The notes under the pieces: generated by a model
Seen by the model: the letters and a program-made list of their open reading frames with translations, nothing else
Told to the model about the DNA's origin: nothing
Databases searched by the model: none
Program-made: the position numbers and the translations under genes
Assembly (NCBI GenBank): GCA_944326035.1
Contig: CALVCS010000003.1
Span: 62,001 to 126,000, forward strand
Origin: an uncultured Alistipes sp.
GTDB lineage: Bacteria; Bacteroidota; Bacteroidia; Bacteroidales; Rikenellaceae
Direction: 5' to 3'
Length of the DNA stretch: 64,000 nt
Part shown: positions 44,909-54,759 of the stretch, in pieces
Position numbering within the stretch: the first letter of the stretch is position 1
How the letters are laid out: every line of letters starts with the position of its first letter

Positions 44909-46210
44909 ATGCTGATGATGAAAAAACGTTGCTTGACCCAAGGGTGGGGGCTGCTCCTGCTCTGGGTGTTGGTGTGGTGGGCCGGGGTTGTGTCGGCCGA
45001 ACCGGCACCGACCTACCCGTTTAATGCGACCGGAGAGCTGACCCGAAAAACCGATAGCGTGACGCTGCTCTATCGACTCGATCTGCAGGCTCATCGCCCG
45101 CAGGAGGGAATCATAGGCCATTTGAAGGTGTTCGATGCCCGAAATGCCTCGCAACCGCTGGTGGATTTCTCGCTGAAGCAGCTGGCCGATCTGGGCGAGG
45201 ATGAAATGCAGGTCGCCTTTCTGATCCCGGGCCCCCCGGGGAAGACCGCGTCGTTTTTCCGAAAGGCTCAATTGGTGTACGATCCGGCGAATCAGGTCTT
45301 TCTGTTTCATCCGGTCTATCGTTCCACCCCGGGAAAACTGGATGAATATCTGGCCTTTCCGGTGGATCGCTTCCGTCTGGAGGCCCATCTGAGAACTACC
45401 TCGGAACGCGAACTCGAGGCCCTCCAGACACCCCCCGAAACCGAACAAAATAGCCCCGCTCAGGTGGATACCGCCGAAGTGTCCGGCTGGCAGCAGTATG
45501 TTGGGGACGGCACCTGGAGAGGAACACTGCGAGCCCGCGATCAGTTGTATAAGACGACGGGCTTTAAATCCTTCGTATGGGGGTTGGTCGTGATTTGGGT
45601 GCTCTTCCTGGTGTGGATGTTCCCCCGCATCCGCAAGTCCGGACAGTTTATCCCGATACTGGTGGTCACCTTCTGCTTCCTGTGCGTGAACTTCGATGGC
45701 ATCTATCCCTTCTGGATCGCCCTGCCCGGCTTCATGATTACCTATCCGCGACTCTATACGAAGGCAGCTCCCTATTCGTATGGCAAAGTGTTGCGGCTGC
45801 TCGCATGGTGTATGGCGGGAACGTTCGTGATTTTGTGGGCCATTTTCTATCAGATCTGGGGTTGGACCGCGATTCGGGAAGGCGTCGGATGGGTGCTCGC
45901 CGGCGTGGCCTTCTGGTACTTCTGGGCCCTGCATCTGGATCGAAGCTGTTGCCGGATCTGCGGCGAGTATGGCCGCCACCGGAAACTGTCCGAAAAACTG
46001 GTCATGCGGGAGGTGCAGCGCAGCCGTATTCATCACGATACCTTCGACCATACCGAGGTGCGATCGGATGAGATCATCGATTGGTATAGACGAAAATATG
46101 GCGTACGGATCGATATCGTCGAAACGTTCAATGTCTTCTATGAATGCCGTTTCTGCGGTCATATCTTCAAAAACAAAGAGAGACGTTACAAACATCGCGA
46201 AAAGTGGTAA
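44909..46210 (+). CDS. Unrecognised membrane protein with paired Cys motifs at the C terminus
   Basis: I do not recognise this 433-residue protein. An N-terminal signal or anchor (LLLLWVLVWWAGVVSA) is followed by ~170 residues predicted outside the cytoplasm (TYPFNATGELTRKTDSVTLL, a beta-rich domain). About five hydrophobic helices then run from SFVWGLVVIWVLFLVWMF to WVLAGVAFWYFWALHL. The ~85-residue tail holds CCRICGEYGRH and, 60 residues later, CRFCGHIFKNKERRYKHREK, which could form a zinc site with the His residues. The start is 44909, 24 bp after the -7 box; ATGs at 44915 and 44918 are also possible. It stands alone between pgk and kbl. Confidence 0.8.
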   Translation: MLMMKKRCLTQGWGLLLLWVLVWWAGVVSAEPAPTYPFNATGELTRKTDSVTLLYRLDLQAHRPQEGIIGHLKVFDARNASQPLVDFSLKQLADLGEDEMQVAFLIPGPPGKTASFFRKAQLVYDPANQVFLFHPVYRSTPGKLDEYLAFPVDRFRLEAHLRTTSERELEALQTPPETEQNSPAQVDTAEVSGWQQYVGDGTWRGTLRARDQLYKTTGFKSFVWGLVVIWVLFLVWMFPRIRKSGQFIPILVVTFCFLCVNFDGIYPFWIALPGFMITYPRLYTKAAPYSYGKVLRLLAWCMAGTFVILWAIFYQIWGWTAIREGVGWVLAGVAFWYFWALHLDRSCCRICGEYGRHRKLSEKLVMREVQRSRIHHDTFDHTEVRSDEIIDWYRRKYGVRIDIVETFNVFYECRFCGHIFKNKERRYKHREKW

Positions 46211-46531
46211 TCGGATCGAAGCCCCTGTTGCAGAAGAAGTATCCGGCATCGGCGTCGGGACGGGGGCGGACGAATGCCTTTCGATGATGATAGCAAGGTA
46301 TTCCGCCCCGCTTATAAATTGATAGACACCCCTGCGATTTTTCGCCCGACAGGAGATCACAATATCTGAAAAAGGAGTATCTTTGTAGCAAATCGTAAGT
46401 TTTGGGACCCGGGTGGAGATAATTTGTTAGCGTGTGACGATGACACAGAATCCCGAAAACGCCTGTAGATGCCCCCGAAAACCCGCGATGATCGGAATGT
46501 GAGACACAAAAACGGTTAAATTATAATCACT
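46211..46531 (+). other. Spacer before kbl
   Basis: The 321-bp spacer holds the kbl promoter box at 46378 and no gene. The ~140-nt leader after it shows no leader peptide or obvious hairpin. Confidence 0.4.
46378..46385 (+). promoter_or_regulatory. -7 promoter box of kbl
   Basis: TATCTTTG matches the consensus exactly; no clear -33 TTTG. Confidence 0.65.
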
Positions 46532-47722
46532 ATGTACGGAAAAATTAAAGATTACCTGACCAAAGAGCTGGCCGATATCGAACAGGCCGGTCTTTATAAA
46601 CAGGAACGGATTATCACCTCCCCCCAGCGGGCCGAAATTCAGGTGAAGGATGGCGGCGATGTACTCAACTTCTGCGCCAATAACTACCTGGGCCTGTCGG
46701 ACAACCCGCGGCTGATCGAAGCCGCCAAAAAGGCCATGGACTCTCACGGTTATGGGATGTCGTCGGTGCGGTTTATCTGCGGGACGCAGGATATTCACAA
46801 AGAACTCGAAAAAGCCATCGCCGACTATTTCGGGACGGAAGATACGATCCTCTATGCCGCCTGCTTCGATGCTAACGGTGGGGTGTTCGAACCGCTGCTG
46901 ACCGATCAGGATGCGATCATCTCGGATGCCCTGAACCACGCGTCGATCATCGATGGGGTGCGTCTGTGCAAAGCCGTGCGTTATCGTTACGCCAATGCCG
47001 ATATGGCCGACCTCGAAAAACAACTGCAGGCCGCTCAGGCTCAACGTTTCCGGATTATCGTTACCGATGGGGTCTTCTCGATGGACGGCAACGTCGCTCC
47101 GATGGATAAGATCTGTGAACTGGCCGAAAAATACGATGCCATGGTTATGGTCGACGAATGCCATAGCGCCGGGGTCGTTGGTAAAACCGGTCGGGGTGTC
47201 ACCGAACAGTTTAATGTCCGGGGCAAGGTCGATATCATCACCGGGACGCTGGGGAAAGCCTTCGGCGGTGCCGTCGGTGGATTTACCACGGGACGTAAGG
47301 AAATTATTGCCATGTTGCGTCAACGTTCGCGTCCGTACCTCTTCTCCAACTCCCTGCCGCCCGCAGTCGTAGGCGCCGGACTGGAAGTGTTCAAAATGCT
47401 GTCCGAAAGCAATGCCCTGCATGATAAACTGGTGAAAAACGTGGAACATTTCCGCAAAGGAATGTTGGCCGCCGGTTTCGATATCAAACCGACGCAGTCG
47501 GCCATCTGTGCCGTGATGCTGTACGATGCGAAATTGTCGCAGGATTTCGCCGCCCGGCTGCAGGATGAAGGGATTTACGTTACCGGGTTCTACTATCCGG
47601 TCGTTCCCAAAGGCCAGGCCCGTATCCGTGTACAGGTATCGGCCGGTCACGAAATTGCCCACCTGGATAAATGTATCGCCGCCTTCACTAAGATCGGCCA
47701 TGAATTGGGTGTGCTGAAATAA
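46532..47722 (+). CDS. kbl: 2-amino-3-ketobutyrate CoA ligase (glycine C-acetyltransferase)
   Basis: The 396-residue PLP enzyme cleaves 2-amino-3-oxobutyrate with CoA into glycine and acetyl-CoA in threonine breakdown. It follows E. coli Kbl closely: FCANNYLGL, GYGMSSVRFICGTQDIHKELE, SDALNHASIIDGVRLCK, VDECHSAG, and GTLGKAFGGA with the PLP lysine. The close match separates it from serine palmitoyltransferase, a relative that Bacteroidota also carry. An Lrp-type regulator follows 186 bp downstream; no tdh gene is in the window. Confidence 0.95.
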   Translation: MYGKIKDYLTKELADIEQAGLYKQERIITSPQRAEIQVKDGGDVLNFCANNYLGLSDNPRLIEAAKKAMDSHGYGMSSVRFICGTQDIHKELEKAIADYFGTEDTILYAACFDANGGVFEPLLTDQDAIISDALNHASIIDGVRLCKAVRYRYANADMADLEKQLQAAQAQRFRIIVTDGVFSMDGNVAPMDKICELAEKYDAMVMVDECHSAGVVGKTGRGVTEQFNVRGKVDIITGTLGKAFGGAVGGFTTGRKEIIAMLRQRSRPYLFSNSLPPAVVGAGLEVFKMLSESNALHDKLVKNVEHFRKGMLAAGFDIKPTQSAICAVMLYDAKLSQDFAARLQDEGIYVTGFYYPVVPKGQARIRVQVSAGHEIAHLDKCIAAFTKIGHELGVLK

Positions 47723-47908
47723 TCCCGACCTATCCGGACTCTGCGACGGAAACACGGACGTCGCTCCGTTGTAGAGTCGCTATATCACTTGTCATGCCCT
47801 GCGCCGGACCTCTCCCCGAGGCCCGGCGCGGCGGCCTTGACCCAACCGCTCCCGTGGAGTGTATGCCCGGGAGGCCATAGCTAAGTGTTTCATCTAAAGC
47901 AACAAACT

Positions 47909-48379
47909 ATGACGAAAATCACGTTGGACGCCATCGATCGGAAGATCCTTTCGTTCCTGGTCAAAAATGCCCGGACCCCCTATCTGGAGATCGCTCGGGA
48001 GTGTGGAATCTCCGGAGCCGCCATCCATCAACGGGTCAAAAAACTCGAAGATAATGGCGTGATCCTCGGCTCACGTCTGGAGGTGAACCCCAAAATGCTG
48101 GGATATGACGTTTGTGCCATTATCGGCATTCGGGTGGACGACCCCTCCATGAATTTCCAAACCGTCGAAGGGCTCAAAAGTATCCCCGAAGTGGTGGAGT
48201 GTCACTTCATCACCGGAAAGTACAATATCCTGATCAAACTCTATTGTACCGATAACGAACACCTGATGCATACGATGTTCGATCATATCCTGCAGGTGCC
48301 GGGGGTTTCGCAGACCGAAACCTTTATCTCGCTCTCGGATTCGTTCAGCCGTCAGGTGGACGTGAAAAACGATCTATAG
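47909..48379 (+). CDS. Lrp/AsnC-family transcriptional regulator
   Basis: The start is ATG 47909 (156 residues), giving MTKITLDAIDRKILSFLVKNAR. The N-terminal helix-turn-helix contains TPYLEIARECGISGAAIHQRVKKLEDNGVI. The C-terminal ligand-binding RAM domain reads VCAIIGIRV, VVECHFITGKYNILIKL and VSQTETFISL. Such proteins respond to amino acids and often regulate genes for amino-acid use. Sitting downstream of kbl suggests control by threonine, glycine or a related compound; that is inference from position. Confidence 0.93.
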   Translation: MTKITLDAIDRKILSFLVKNARTPYLEIARECGISGAAIHQRVKKLEDNGVILGSRLEVNPKMLGYDVCAIIGIRVDDPSMNFQTVEGLKSIPEVVECHFITGKYNILIKLYCTDNEHLMHTMFDHILQVPGVSQTETFISLSDSFSRQVDVKNDL

Positions 48380-48404
48380 TCTCTCACCCTCATTCGAAAC
48401 GAAC

Positions 48405-48866
48405 ATGGCACGTATTCGCTTAACTAAAGAGTTCTCGTTCGAAATGGCCCATCTGTTGGAGGGTTACGACGGCTTGTGCCGGGAGATTCACGGCCATTCG
48501 TACCGGCTGTTCGTCACCGTGATGGGAGAACCCGAAAGCAATCCCGCCTCCCCTAAATATGGCATGGTGATGGATTTCGGCGATCTGAAACGGATTGTCA
48601 ACGAATCGATCGTCCTCCGCTATGACCATACGCTGGTCATGCGCGCCAGTGAACGCAGTACCGCCTTATGCAACACCCTCAAAGCTCATTTCGATCGGGT
48701 AGTGGAAACCCCCTATCAGCCTACCTGTGAAAATATGGTGGCGGATTTTGCGCGGGTGATTGCCGAACGATTACCCGCCGGAGTCGCCTTGGTGAGCATC
48801 AAACTGCATGAAACCGCCACCTCTTTCGCCGAGTGGTACGCCTCGGACAATGGCGTGAATCTGTAA
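48405..48866 (+). CDS. queD: 6-carboxytetrahydropterin synthase QueD family
   Basis: The 153-residue protein matches the QueD/6-pyruvoyltetrahydropterin synthase family. Zinc ligands and catalytic Cys are visible in FEMAHLLEGYDGLCREIHGHSYRL. A conserved MVMDFGDLK segment and the Glu of KLHETATSFAEWY complete the site. QueD makes a precursor of queuosine, a modified tRNA base. It lies 25 bp after the Lrp gene and 123 bp before polA. Confidence 0.9.
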   Translation: MARIRLTKEFSFEMAHLLEGYDGLCREIHGHSYRLFVTVMGEPESNPASPKYGMVMDFGDLKRIVNESIVLRYDHTLVMRASERSTALCNTLKAHFDRVVETPYQPTCENMVADFARVIAERLPAGVALVSIKLHETATSFAEWYASDNGVNL

Positions 48867-48989
48867 CCCCGCTCGGAGAATCCGACTGCGTGGACTCTCT
48901 CCTCGCGGGACCTATCCTATAACCTGGCGGGATCGCTCTGCCGAGGCCCCATCCGGAACGAATGCCTTTCCCGCCCCGAAGCCAATCGT

Positions 48990-51900
48990 ATGAAAAAGCT
49001 CTTTCTGATCGATGCCTATGCGCTGATCTTCCGCTCCTACTATGCGTTTATCAATCGCCCGATGCGCAATGCCGAAGGACTCAATACCTCGGCCGTCTTC
49101 GGGTTTGTGAAGTTTCTCAACGAGTTGATCCGTCGCGAACAACCCCACTATCTGGGCGTGGCGTTCGATCCGAAGGGGGGAAACTTCCGTCACGACCTCT
49201 ATCCCGCCTACAAAGCCAATCGTGAGGCGACCCCGGAGGATATCACCGCTTCGGTGCCCTATATCAAAGAGGTGTTGGAGGCGATGCGCATTCCGGTGAT
49301 CGAGGTGCCGGGCTATGAAGCCGACGACGTGATCGGAACCTTGTCGCGCAAAGCGTCGGAAGAGGGTTATGAGGTCTTTATGGTGACGCCGGATAAGGAT
49401 TTTGGGCAGTTGATTCGTCCGACGGTCCATATCTACAAACAGCGCAAAGGCAGCGAGGGAATCGAGGTGATCGGCTGTGAACAACTGCATGAACACTACG
49501 GAATCGACGATCCGCGTCAGGTGATCGATATTCTGGCTTTGTGGGGCGATGCGGCGGACAATATTCCCGGCGTGCCGGGGATCGGCGAGAAAAGTGCCAC
49601 CAAGTTGGTGTGTGCTTTCGGGTCGGTGGAGAACCTGCTGGCCAATCTCGATCAGCTCAAAGGCAAACAGAGGGAAAATATCGAACGTTCGGCCGATCAG
49701 ATTCGATTGGCCAAACAGTTGGCCACCATCGAGCTGAATGTGCCGGTGGAGTTCGTACCCGAACAACTGCAGATGGAAACGCCCGATCTGGACCGGCTGG
49801 CCGCCGTTTATCGGGAGTTGGGGTTCCGGTCGATGTTGGCGGAGTTGCAGGGAGGACATCGTTTTGGAACGGCTGAAAGGGGCGGCCAGGCCGCTATGCG
49901 TCCTCAGGGAGGCCGTACGGCCGTCGGGTCCCATGAAACGGGACGCGGCATCGGCGTCTCGTCGAAGGATTCGGGTGCGACGATGGGCGATCTATTTGCG
50001 CCCGCTTCGGCCCCTCAAACTGCCTCTACCTCTCAAACCGCTTCGGGGACACGGAACGCTTCGAATCAATTCCTCGGGGAGACGGCCGGAATGTCGCGAG
50101 GAGGAGATGGGACTCCGGCACAGGGGGATCTGTTTGCTTCGGTGCCGTCGGCTTCCTCCACGGAGGCGGGCGTACCGAAGATGGTTACGGCCCCGCTGGA
50201 CGGGCCGTCGACAGTCGCATCGGAAGCGTCGCCCGTCTATGAAACGATCGATACGGTGGAACACCTCTATCATACCGTAACCGATCCGGAACAGTTGGCG
50301 GAACTGGTCGAACAGTTGGGCAAAAAGGAGGCTTTCTGTTTCGATACCGAAACCACGGGATTCGATGTTTTCGGGGATCGTTTGGTGGGGATCTCTTTTG
50401 CGGTCGAAGCGCATGAGGCGTGGTATGTGGTGTGTACGCCCGAAAATACGACGGCGGTGCTTGAAACCCTGCGGCCGCTTTTCGAAAACGAACAGATCGC
50501 CAAAATCGGCCAAAATGTGAAGTTCGATATGATGGTGCTGAAGGCGGCCGGAGTGGAGGTGCGGGGCATGCTCTACGATACGATGATTATTCACTATCTG
50601 CTCGACCCCGAGGCACGTCATGGCATGGACTATCTGGCGCGTACCTACCTGAACTATTCCCCGGTGCCGATCGAATCGCTGATCGGGAAGGGTAGTCGTC
50701 AGTTGACGATGGATCAGGTGGCGGTCGAACGGGTCGCGCCCTACTCCTGTGAGGATGCCGACGTGACCTGGCAGTTGAAACAGCTCTTGTGGCCGATGTT
50801 GGTCGCTGCCGGTTTGGAAAAACTCTACCGGGAGATCGAAGAACCGCTGATCGAGGTATTGGCCGAGATCGAGATGACCGGCGTGAAGATCGATCTGGAT
50901 TCTTTGGCAGCTTCGGGTCGGGAACTGAATGCACAACTGGCCGGGTTGGAAGATCGCATCCGTTCGCTGGTGGGCGATCCTTCGCTCAATGTCAATTCGG
51001 CCAAACAGCTGGGTGAGGCGTTGTTCGGCCGGCTGAAGATCGACCCTAAACCGAAAATGACCAAAACCAAACAGTATCGTACGGACGAAGAGTATTTGCA
51101 GATGCTGTCGGATCGTCATCCGGTGATCGACCTGATTCTCGAGTACCGGGGGTTGCGGAAATTGTTGTCGACCTATGTGGAGGCGTTGCCGTTGTTGGTC
51201 AACCCACGGACGGGACGGATCCATACCTCGTTTAATCAGGCCGTGACGGCGACCGGACGTCTCAGCTCCACCAACCCCAATCTGCAGAATATCCCCGTGC
51301 GGGATCAACGGGGCCGCGAGATCCGGAAGGCTTTCGTGCCGACAGACCGGGATCATCTGCTTTTGTCGGCCGACTATTCTCAGGTGGAATTGCGCCTTAT
51401 GGCCCACCTGAGCGGCGATACGGCGATGATCGAAGCTTTTGCTCACGGCGAGGATATCCATGCCGCCACCGCGGCCCGGGTGTTCGGCGTGCCGCTGAAC
51501 GAGGTGACGGCCGACCAGCGCCGGAAAGCCAAAACAGCCAATTTCGGGATCATTTATGGAATCTCGGCTTTCGGTCTGGCGCAACGCCTGCATATTCCCC
51601 GCACCGAAGCCAAAGAGATCATCGATGGCTATTTTGCTTCCTATCCCGGCATCAAACGCTACATGGAAGCGGTGGTGGCGCAAGCCCGGGAGGATGGGTA
51701 TGTGACTACGCTGTTCGGACGGAAGCGGATGTTGCCTGATATTCGTTCGGGGAATGCCGTCGTGCGCGGGCTGTCGGAACGAAACGCCATCAACGCCCCG
51801 ATTCAGGGTGGAGCGGCCGACATCATGAAATTGGCGATGATTGCCGTGCACCGGGAGCTGAAAGCTCGGGGATTACACTCGCGGGTGATACTCCAGGTAC

Positions 51901-52046
51901 ATGACGAATTGGTGGTCGATATGTTGAGGAGTGAGGAAGAACAGGTCCGGGAGCTGATCGTGCGATGCATGGAAAATGCGGCACATCTGAAGGTGAAGCT
52001 GGTTGTGGACTGTGGAGTGGGTGAGAATTGGGTGGAGGCCCACTGA
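48990..52046 (+). CDS. polA: DNA polymerase I
   Basis: The 1018-residue protein holds all three activities. The 5' nuclease covers residues 1-290 (LFLIDAYALIFRSYYAF; PGYEADDVIGTL; GDAADNIPGVPGIGEKSATKL). The 3'-5' exonuclease runs from ~445 with intact DxE (FDTETTGFD), GQNVKFD and YSCED, so proofreading is expected. The polymerase domain has motif A SADYSQVELRLMAHLSGD, motif B RRKAKTANFGIIYG and motif C VHDELVVD. Between nuclease and exonuclease lies an insert of ~120 residues rich in Ala, Ser, Gly and Thr, so the enzyme is ~90 residues longer than E. coli Pol I (928). Confidence 0.97.
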   Translation: MKKLFLIDAYALIFRSYYAFINRPMRNAEGLNTSAVFGFVKFLNELIRREQPHYLGVAFDPKGGNFRHDLYPAYKANREATPEDITASVPYIKEVLEAMRIPVIEVPGYEADDVIGTLSRKASEEGYEVFMVTPDKDFGQLIRPTVHIYKQRKGSEGIEVIGCEQLHEHYGIDDPRQVIDILALWGDAADNIPGVPGIGEKSATKLVCAFGSVENLLANLDQLKGKQRENIERSADQIRLAKQLATIELNVPVEFVPEQLQMETPDLDRLAAVYRELGFRSMLAELQGGHRFGTAERGGQAAMRPQGGRTAVGSHETGRGIGVSSKDSGATMGDLFAPASAPQTASTSQTASGTRNASNQFLGETAGMSRGGDGTPAQGDLFASVPSASSTEAGVPKMVTAPLDGPSTVASEASPVYETIDTVEHLYHTVTDPEQLAELVEQLGKKEAFCFDTETTGFDVFGDRLVGISFAVEAHEAWYVVCTPENTTAVLETLRPLFENEQIAKIGQNVKFDMMVLKAAGVEVRGMLYDTMIIHYLLDPEARHGMDYLARTYLNYSPVPIESLIGKGSRQLTMDQVAVERVAPYSCEDADVTWQLKQLLWPMLVAAGLEKLYREIEEPLIEVLAEIEMTGVKIDLDSLAASGRELNAQLAGLEDRIRSLVGDPSLNVNSAKQLGEALFGRLKIDPKPKMTKTKQYRTDEEYLQMLSDRHPVIDLILEYRGLRKLLSTYVEALPLLVNPRTGRIHTSFNQAVTATGRLSSTNPNLQNIPVRDQRGREIRKAFVPTDRDHLLLSADYSQVELRLMAHLSGDTAMIEAFAHGEDIHAATAARVFGVPLNEVTADQRRKAKTANFGIIYGISAFGLAQRLHIPRTEAKEIIDGYFASYPGIKRYMEAVVAQAREDGYVTTLFGRKRMLPDIRSGNAVVRGLSERNAINAPIQGGAADIMKLAMIAVHRELKARGLHSRVILQVHDELVVDMLRSEEEQVRELIVRCMENAAHLKVKLVVDCGVGENWVEAH

Positions 52047-52071
52047 TTGCTCTCTCGCTATACTAAATCAT

Positions 52072-52108
52072 ACTCCGGGCGCGACTTGAGCGCCCGGAGT
52101 TGTTTTTT
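52072..52108 (+). terminator. Terminator after polA
   Basis: ACTCCGGGCGC at 52072-52082 pairs perfectly with GCGCCCGGAGT at 52090-52100, followed by TGTTTTTT. Confidence 0.93.
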
Positions 52109-52569
52109 ACAGCCAGGTGAAGATTTACGGCCTGATGAAAAGGGATTTTTTGGGATGCTTGGTACCCAGTTGTTTCCTTGCCCCGGCTCTTTTTTGGAGT
52201 TGGCCCGTTCCCGATAGATGCTCCGTTCGTTGAGATAGGGGTGGTCTCGGGGTGGCTGTCCGTTCTCTGAGGCTGGGAAGTCTGTTGAGACAGGGGCGGT
52301 CTCGGTGGCTGGTCTGTTCTCTGTAGGTTCGTTTTCTATGGCCGGGCTGGGCCGTCCCGTTGCGCCATTCGATGGCTTCAGCGGTGCTCATTTGCTACAA
52401 GCGTCGATGTCCGACCCGTTACTTGTTTCCCTGGGAAACAGTCCCGAAGCGAGGGCTCCGACCTGATTTCGCGAAAACTTCTCATGCAGGCGTCAGAGGG
52501 AATCGGATACAACTTCTCCAAAGGAATTCCTCAGTAGGGGCTCCAGAAAAGAGCGGGCTTGGGAGGAGG
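52109..52569. other. Convergent spacer between polA and folA
   Basis: About 460 bp with no gene. It holds an imperfect 43-bp duplication (52230 and 52285). Confidence 0.45.
52230..52327 (+). repeat. Imperfect 43-bp direct duplication, period 55
   Basis: The segment beginning TTGAGATAGGGGTGGTCTCG at 52230 recurs at 52285 as TTGAGACAGGGGCGGTCTCG, and both run on to a GTTCTCTG motif. Each copy contains a GAGA...TCTC palindrome. Confidence 0.7.
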
Positions 52570-53055
52570 TTATTTCTTGCGTTCGTAGACCAGGAACGCA
52601 AAGGGATGCGGAAAATGCTGACCTTGAGGGTGACGCTCCTCTTCGATCACTTCCCACTGGGAACGATCCCAAGCCGGAAACTTCGTGTCGCCTTCGTAAT
52701 CGGCATCGATTTCGGTCAGATAGAGCCGGTCGGCTAACGGTAAGGCTTGGGCGTAAATCTCGGCTCCCCCGATGATAAAGGTCTCCCGATCGGGATTGAA
52801 AAGCGCCAACGCCTCTGCCAGCGAGTGAACAACCATCGCACAAGAGGCTTTGTAGTCCGGATTCCGGCTGATCACAATGTTGATGCGGGCCGGTAGGGGG
52901 CGTCCTAACGATTCGAAGGTTTTGCGGCCCATCAGAACGGGATGACCCACGGTTAGCGCCTTGAAACGGCGCAAATCTTCCGGAATGTACCAGATCAATC
53001 GATTGTCTTGTCCGATCACGCCATTGCGTGCGACGGCGGCAATAAGAGAAATCAT
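52570..53055 (-). CDS. folA: Dihydrofolate reductase
   Basis: The 161-residue enzyme reduces dihydrofolate to tetrahydrofolate with NADPH. Conserved elements are ISLIAAVARNGVIGQDNRLIWYIPEDLRRFKALT (substrate pocket, usual WxxPxDLxxF), HPVLMGRKTFESLGRPLPARINIVISRN (cofactor binding) and FIIGGAEIYAQALPLADRLYLTEI. The W-Y-I-P-E-D variant places Glu in the position that is Pro-x-Asp in E. coli, the normal Asp still present. It is downstream of thyA, which makes its substrate; a 163-bp spacer holds the 20-bp repeat. Confidence 0.95.
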   Translation of the reverse strand: MISLIAAVARNGVIGQDNRLIWYIPEDLRRFKALTVGHPVLMGRKTFESLGRPLPARINIVISRNPDYKASCAMVVHSLAEALALFNPDRETFIIGGAEIYAQALPLADRLYLTEIDADYEGDTKFPAWDRSQWEVIEEERHPQGQHFPHPFAFLVYERKK

Positions 53056-53124
53056 GTCGAAGAAGAACTAAAAGGGTTTGACTATCGTTGGATGGGACGT
53101 TGGGCAAGGTCGGGTAGGGAAGAC

Positions 53125-53206
53125 CAGCGCTTCGGGCGGTAACTCAGCGCTTCGGGCGGAGACTCGATGCTTTGGGGACGGAGGCTCGGCGCTTCGGGCG
53201 GTGACT
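53125..53206 (+). repeat. 20-bp degenerate tandem repeat, four units
   Basis: CAGCGCTTCGGGCGGTAACT at 53125 is followed by close copies at 53145, 53165 (22 bp, more divergent) and 53187. It fills most of the spacer between thyA and folA. Confidence 0.85.
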
Positions 53207-53218
53207 CGGTGCTTTCAG

Positions 53219-54013
53219 TTATACGGCGATCGGAGCCTTGATGCCCGGATAGGGATCGTAGCCTTCCAGTGTGAAGTCTTCGTACTGGAAATCGAAAATC
53301 GAGTGGACGTCCGGATTCAGTTTCATAGTCGGTAACGGCCGGGGCGTGCGGGTCAGCTGCAAGGCAACCTGTTCGGTGTGGTTCAGGTAGATGTGGGCAT
53401 CTCCCAGCGTGTGGACAAACTCTCCCGGAACGAGGCCGGTGACCTGCGCCATCATCATCGTCAACAACGCATAGGAGGCGATGTTGAACGGAACCCCCAA
53501 AAAAACATCCGCACTGCGTTGATACAGTTGGCAGGAGAGTTTCCCGTTGGCGACGTAGAACTGAAACAGCGCGTGACAGGGCGGAAGCGCCATCTGGTCG
53601 ATTTCGCCGACGTTCCAGGCGCTGACGATGTGACGACGGGAATCGGGATTGTGACGGATCGAATCCACCACCTGTGCGATCTGGTCGATATGGCGGCCAT
53701 CGGGGGTCGGCCAACTGCGCCATTGATATCCGTAGACATGGCCCAGATCGCCCTTTTCATCGGCCCATTCATCCCAGATGGTCACGCCGTGGTCGTGCAG
53801 GTACTGAATGTTGGTGTCCCCCCGAAGAAACCACAGCAATTCGTAGATGATCGAACGCAGGTGGAGTTTTTTGGTCGTGAGCAGGGGAAACCCTTGCGAC
53901 AGATCGAAGCGCATTTGATAACCGAACGTGCTGATCGTACCGGTGCCGGTACGGTCGCTTTTGCGGGTACCGTGGAGGGTAATGTGGCGGAGCAGGTCGA
54001 GGTAGGTCTGCAT
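53219..54013 (-). CDS. thyA: Thymidylate synthase
   Basis: The start at 54013 ([15 protein letters not shown]) gives 264 residues, the same length as E. coli ThyA; the frame runs further upstream into lpxH noise. The enzyme methylates dUMP to dTMP with methylenetetrahydrofolate. The catalytic Cys lies in [13 protein letters not shown], with RRHIVSAWN just before it and the [20 protein letters not shown] motif after. The final [12 protein letters not shown] is the normal C terminus. lpxH lies 11 bp upstream and folA follows. Confidence 0.97.
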   Translation of the reverse strand: MQTYLDLLRHITLHGTRKSDRTGTGTISTFGYQMRFDLSQGFPLLTTKKLHLRSIIYELLWFLRGDTNIQYLHDHGVTIWDEWADEKGDLGHVYGYQWRSWPTPDGRHIDQIAQVVDSIRHNPDSRRHIVSAWNVGEIDQMALPPCHALFQFYVANGKLSCQLYQRSADVFLGVPFNIASYALLTMMMAQVTGLVPGEFVHTLGDAHIYLNHTEQVALQLTRTPRPLPTMKLNPDVHSIFDFQYEDFTLEGYDPYPGIKAPIAV

Positions 54014-54024
54014 ATCGGAACGTT

Positions 54025-54756
54025 TTACGAATAGGATTTCAATTGAAAACCGTCGGGGGTCAACACCCCGTAGACGGGAGATTTGATCCATTCGCCCAGA
54101 AAGGCGATGGCACTGTGAGGCCCCAGCGGATAGTATTCGGTACAGTGAATGTGGCCGCAGATGAACAGATCGATCGGTTGGCGTTGCAACATCGCCCGAG
54201 CGAATTTGACGATGGGCTCCTCTTCGCCGCGAAACGAGTGGGCGATCGGTCGTGAGGTGCGGTTGTTATGGCTCCATCCTTGTCCGAAGGCGGTCGTGAG
54301 ATCGGGGTGGATCAGGTAGTAGAGCGCCTGAATCCAGCGACTGCGAAAGACGTGGCTCAACAGGCGTTGAGCGAAAGGTCGCGGACCCAAAACGTCGCCG
54401 TGGCCGATCAACACCTTTCGGCCATACAGTTCGAAGATTTCGTAAGGACCCGGATGAAGCGTCACGCCGCATTCGTCGTGCAGGTAACGGAAGGTCCACA
54501 TGTCGTGATTGCCGGCAAACAGATGGATCGGAATACCCCGATCGCTCAATTCGGACAATTTTCCCAACAAGCGGGTAAATCCTTTGGGAACCACCCGTCG
54601 ATATTCATACCAGAAGTCGAAGATGTCGCCGACCAGAAAGATCGCTTCGGCATCGGAAGACACCTCGCTGAGCCATCGGACGAAAAGACGTTCGCGTTCT
54701 GCAGGATCAGAACCGACCGACAAGCCTAAGTGAACGTCCGAGGCAAAATAGTACAT
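54025..54756 (-). CDS. lpxH: UDP-2,3-diacylglucosamine hydrolase (LpxH-type metallophosphoesterase)
   Basis: The 243-residue protein has the calcineurin-like metal motifs DVHLG, GDIFDFW, GNHD and HGDVLG, and two further His motifs ([12 protein letters not shown]). LpxH removes UMP from UDP-2,3-diacylglucosamine to give lipid X in lipid A synthesis. Length and sequence fit the Bacteroidota LpxH branch. It starts 3 bp downstream of the TlpA-like gene stop and is followed closely by thyA. Confidence 0.9.
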   Translation of the reverse strand: MYYFASDVHLGLSVGSDPAERERLFVRWLSEVSSDAEAIFLVGDIFDFWYEYRRVVPKGFTRLLGKLSELSDRGIPIHLFAGNHDMWTFRYLHDECGVTLHPGPYEIFELYGRKVLIGHGDVLGPRPFAQRLLSHVFRSRWIQALYYLIHPDLTTAFGQGWSHNNRTSRPIAHSFRGEEEPIVKFARAMLQRQPIDLFICGHIHCTEYYPLGPHSAIAFLGEWIKSPVYGVLTPDGFQLKSYS

Positions 54757-54759
54757 GAT

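Noticed and set aside
46532..47722. kbl considered as serine palmitoyltransferase
   Set aside because: The sequence follows E. coli Kbl through FICGTQDIHKELE and the SDALNHASIIDG stretch, which separate it from sphingolipid enzymes.
49992..51851. A 619-codon minus-strand frame over polA
   Set aside because: It is antisense to DNA polymerase I and carries no recognisable domain.
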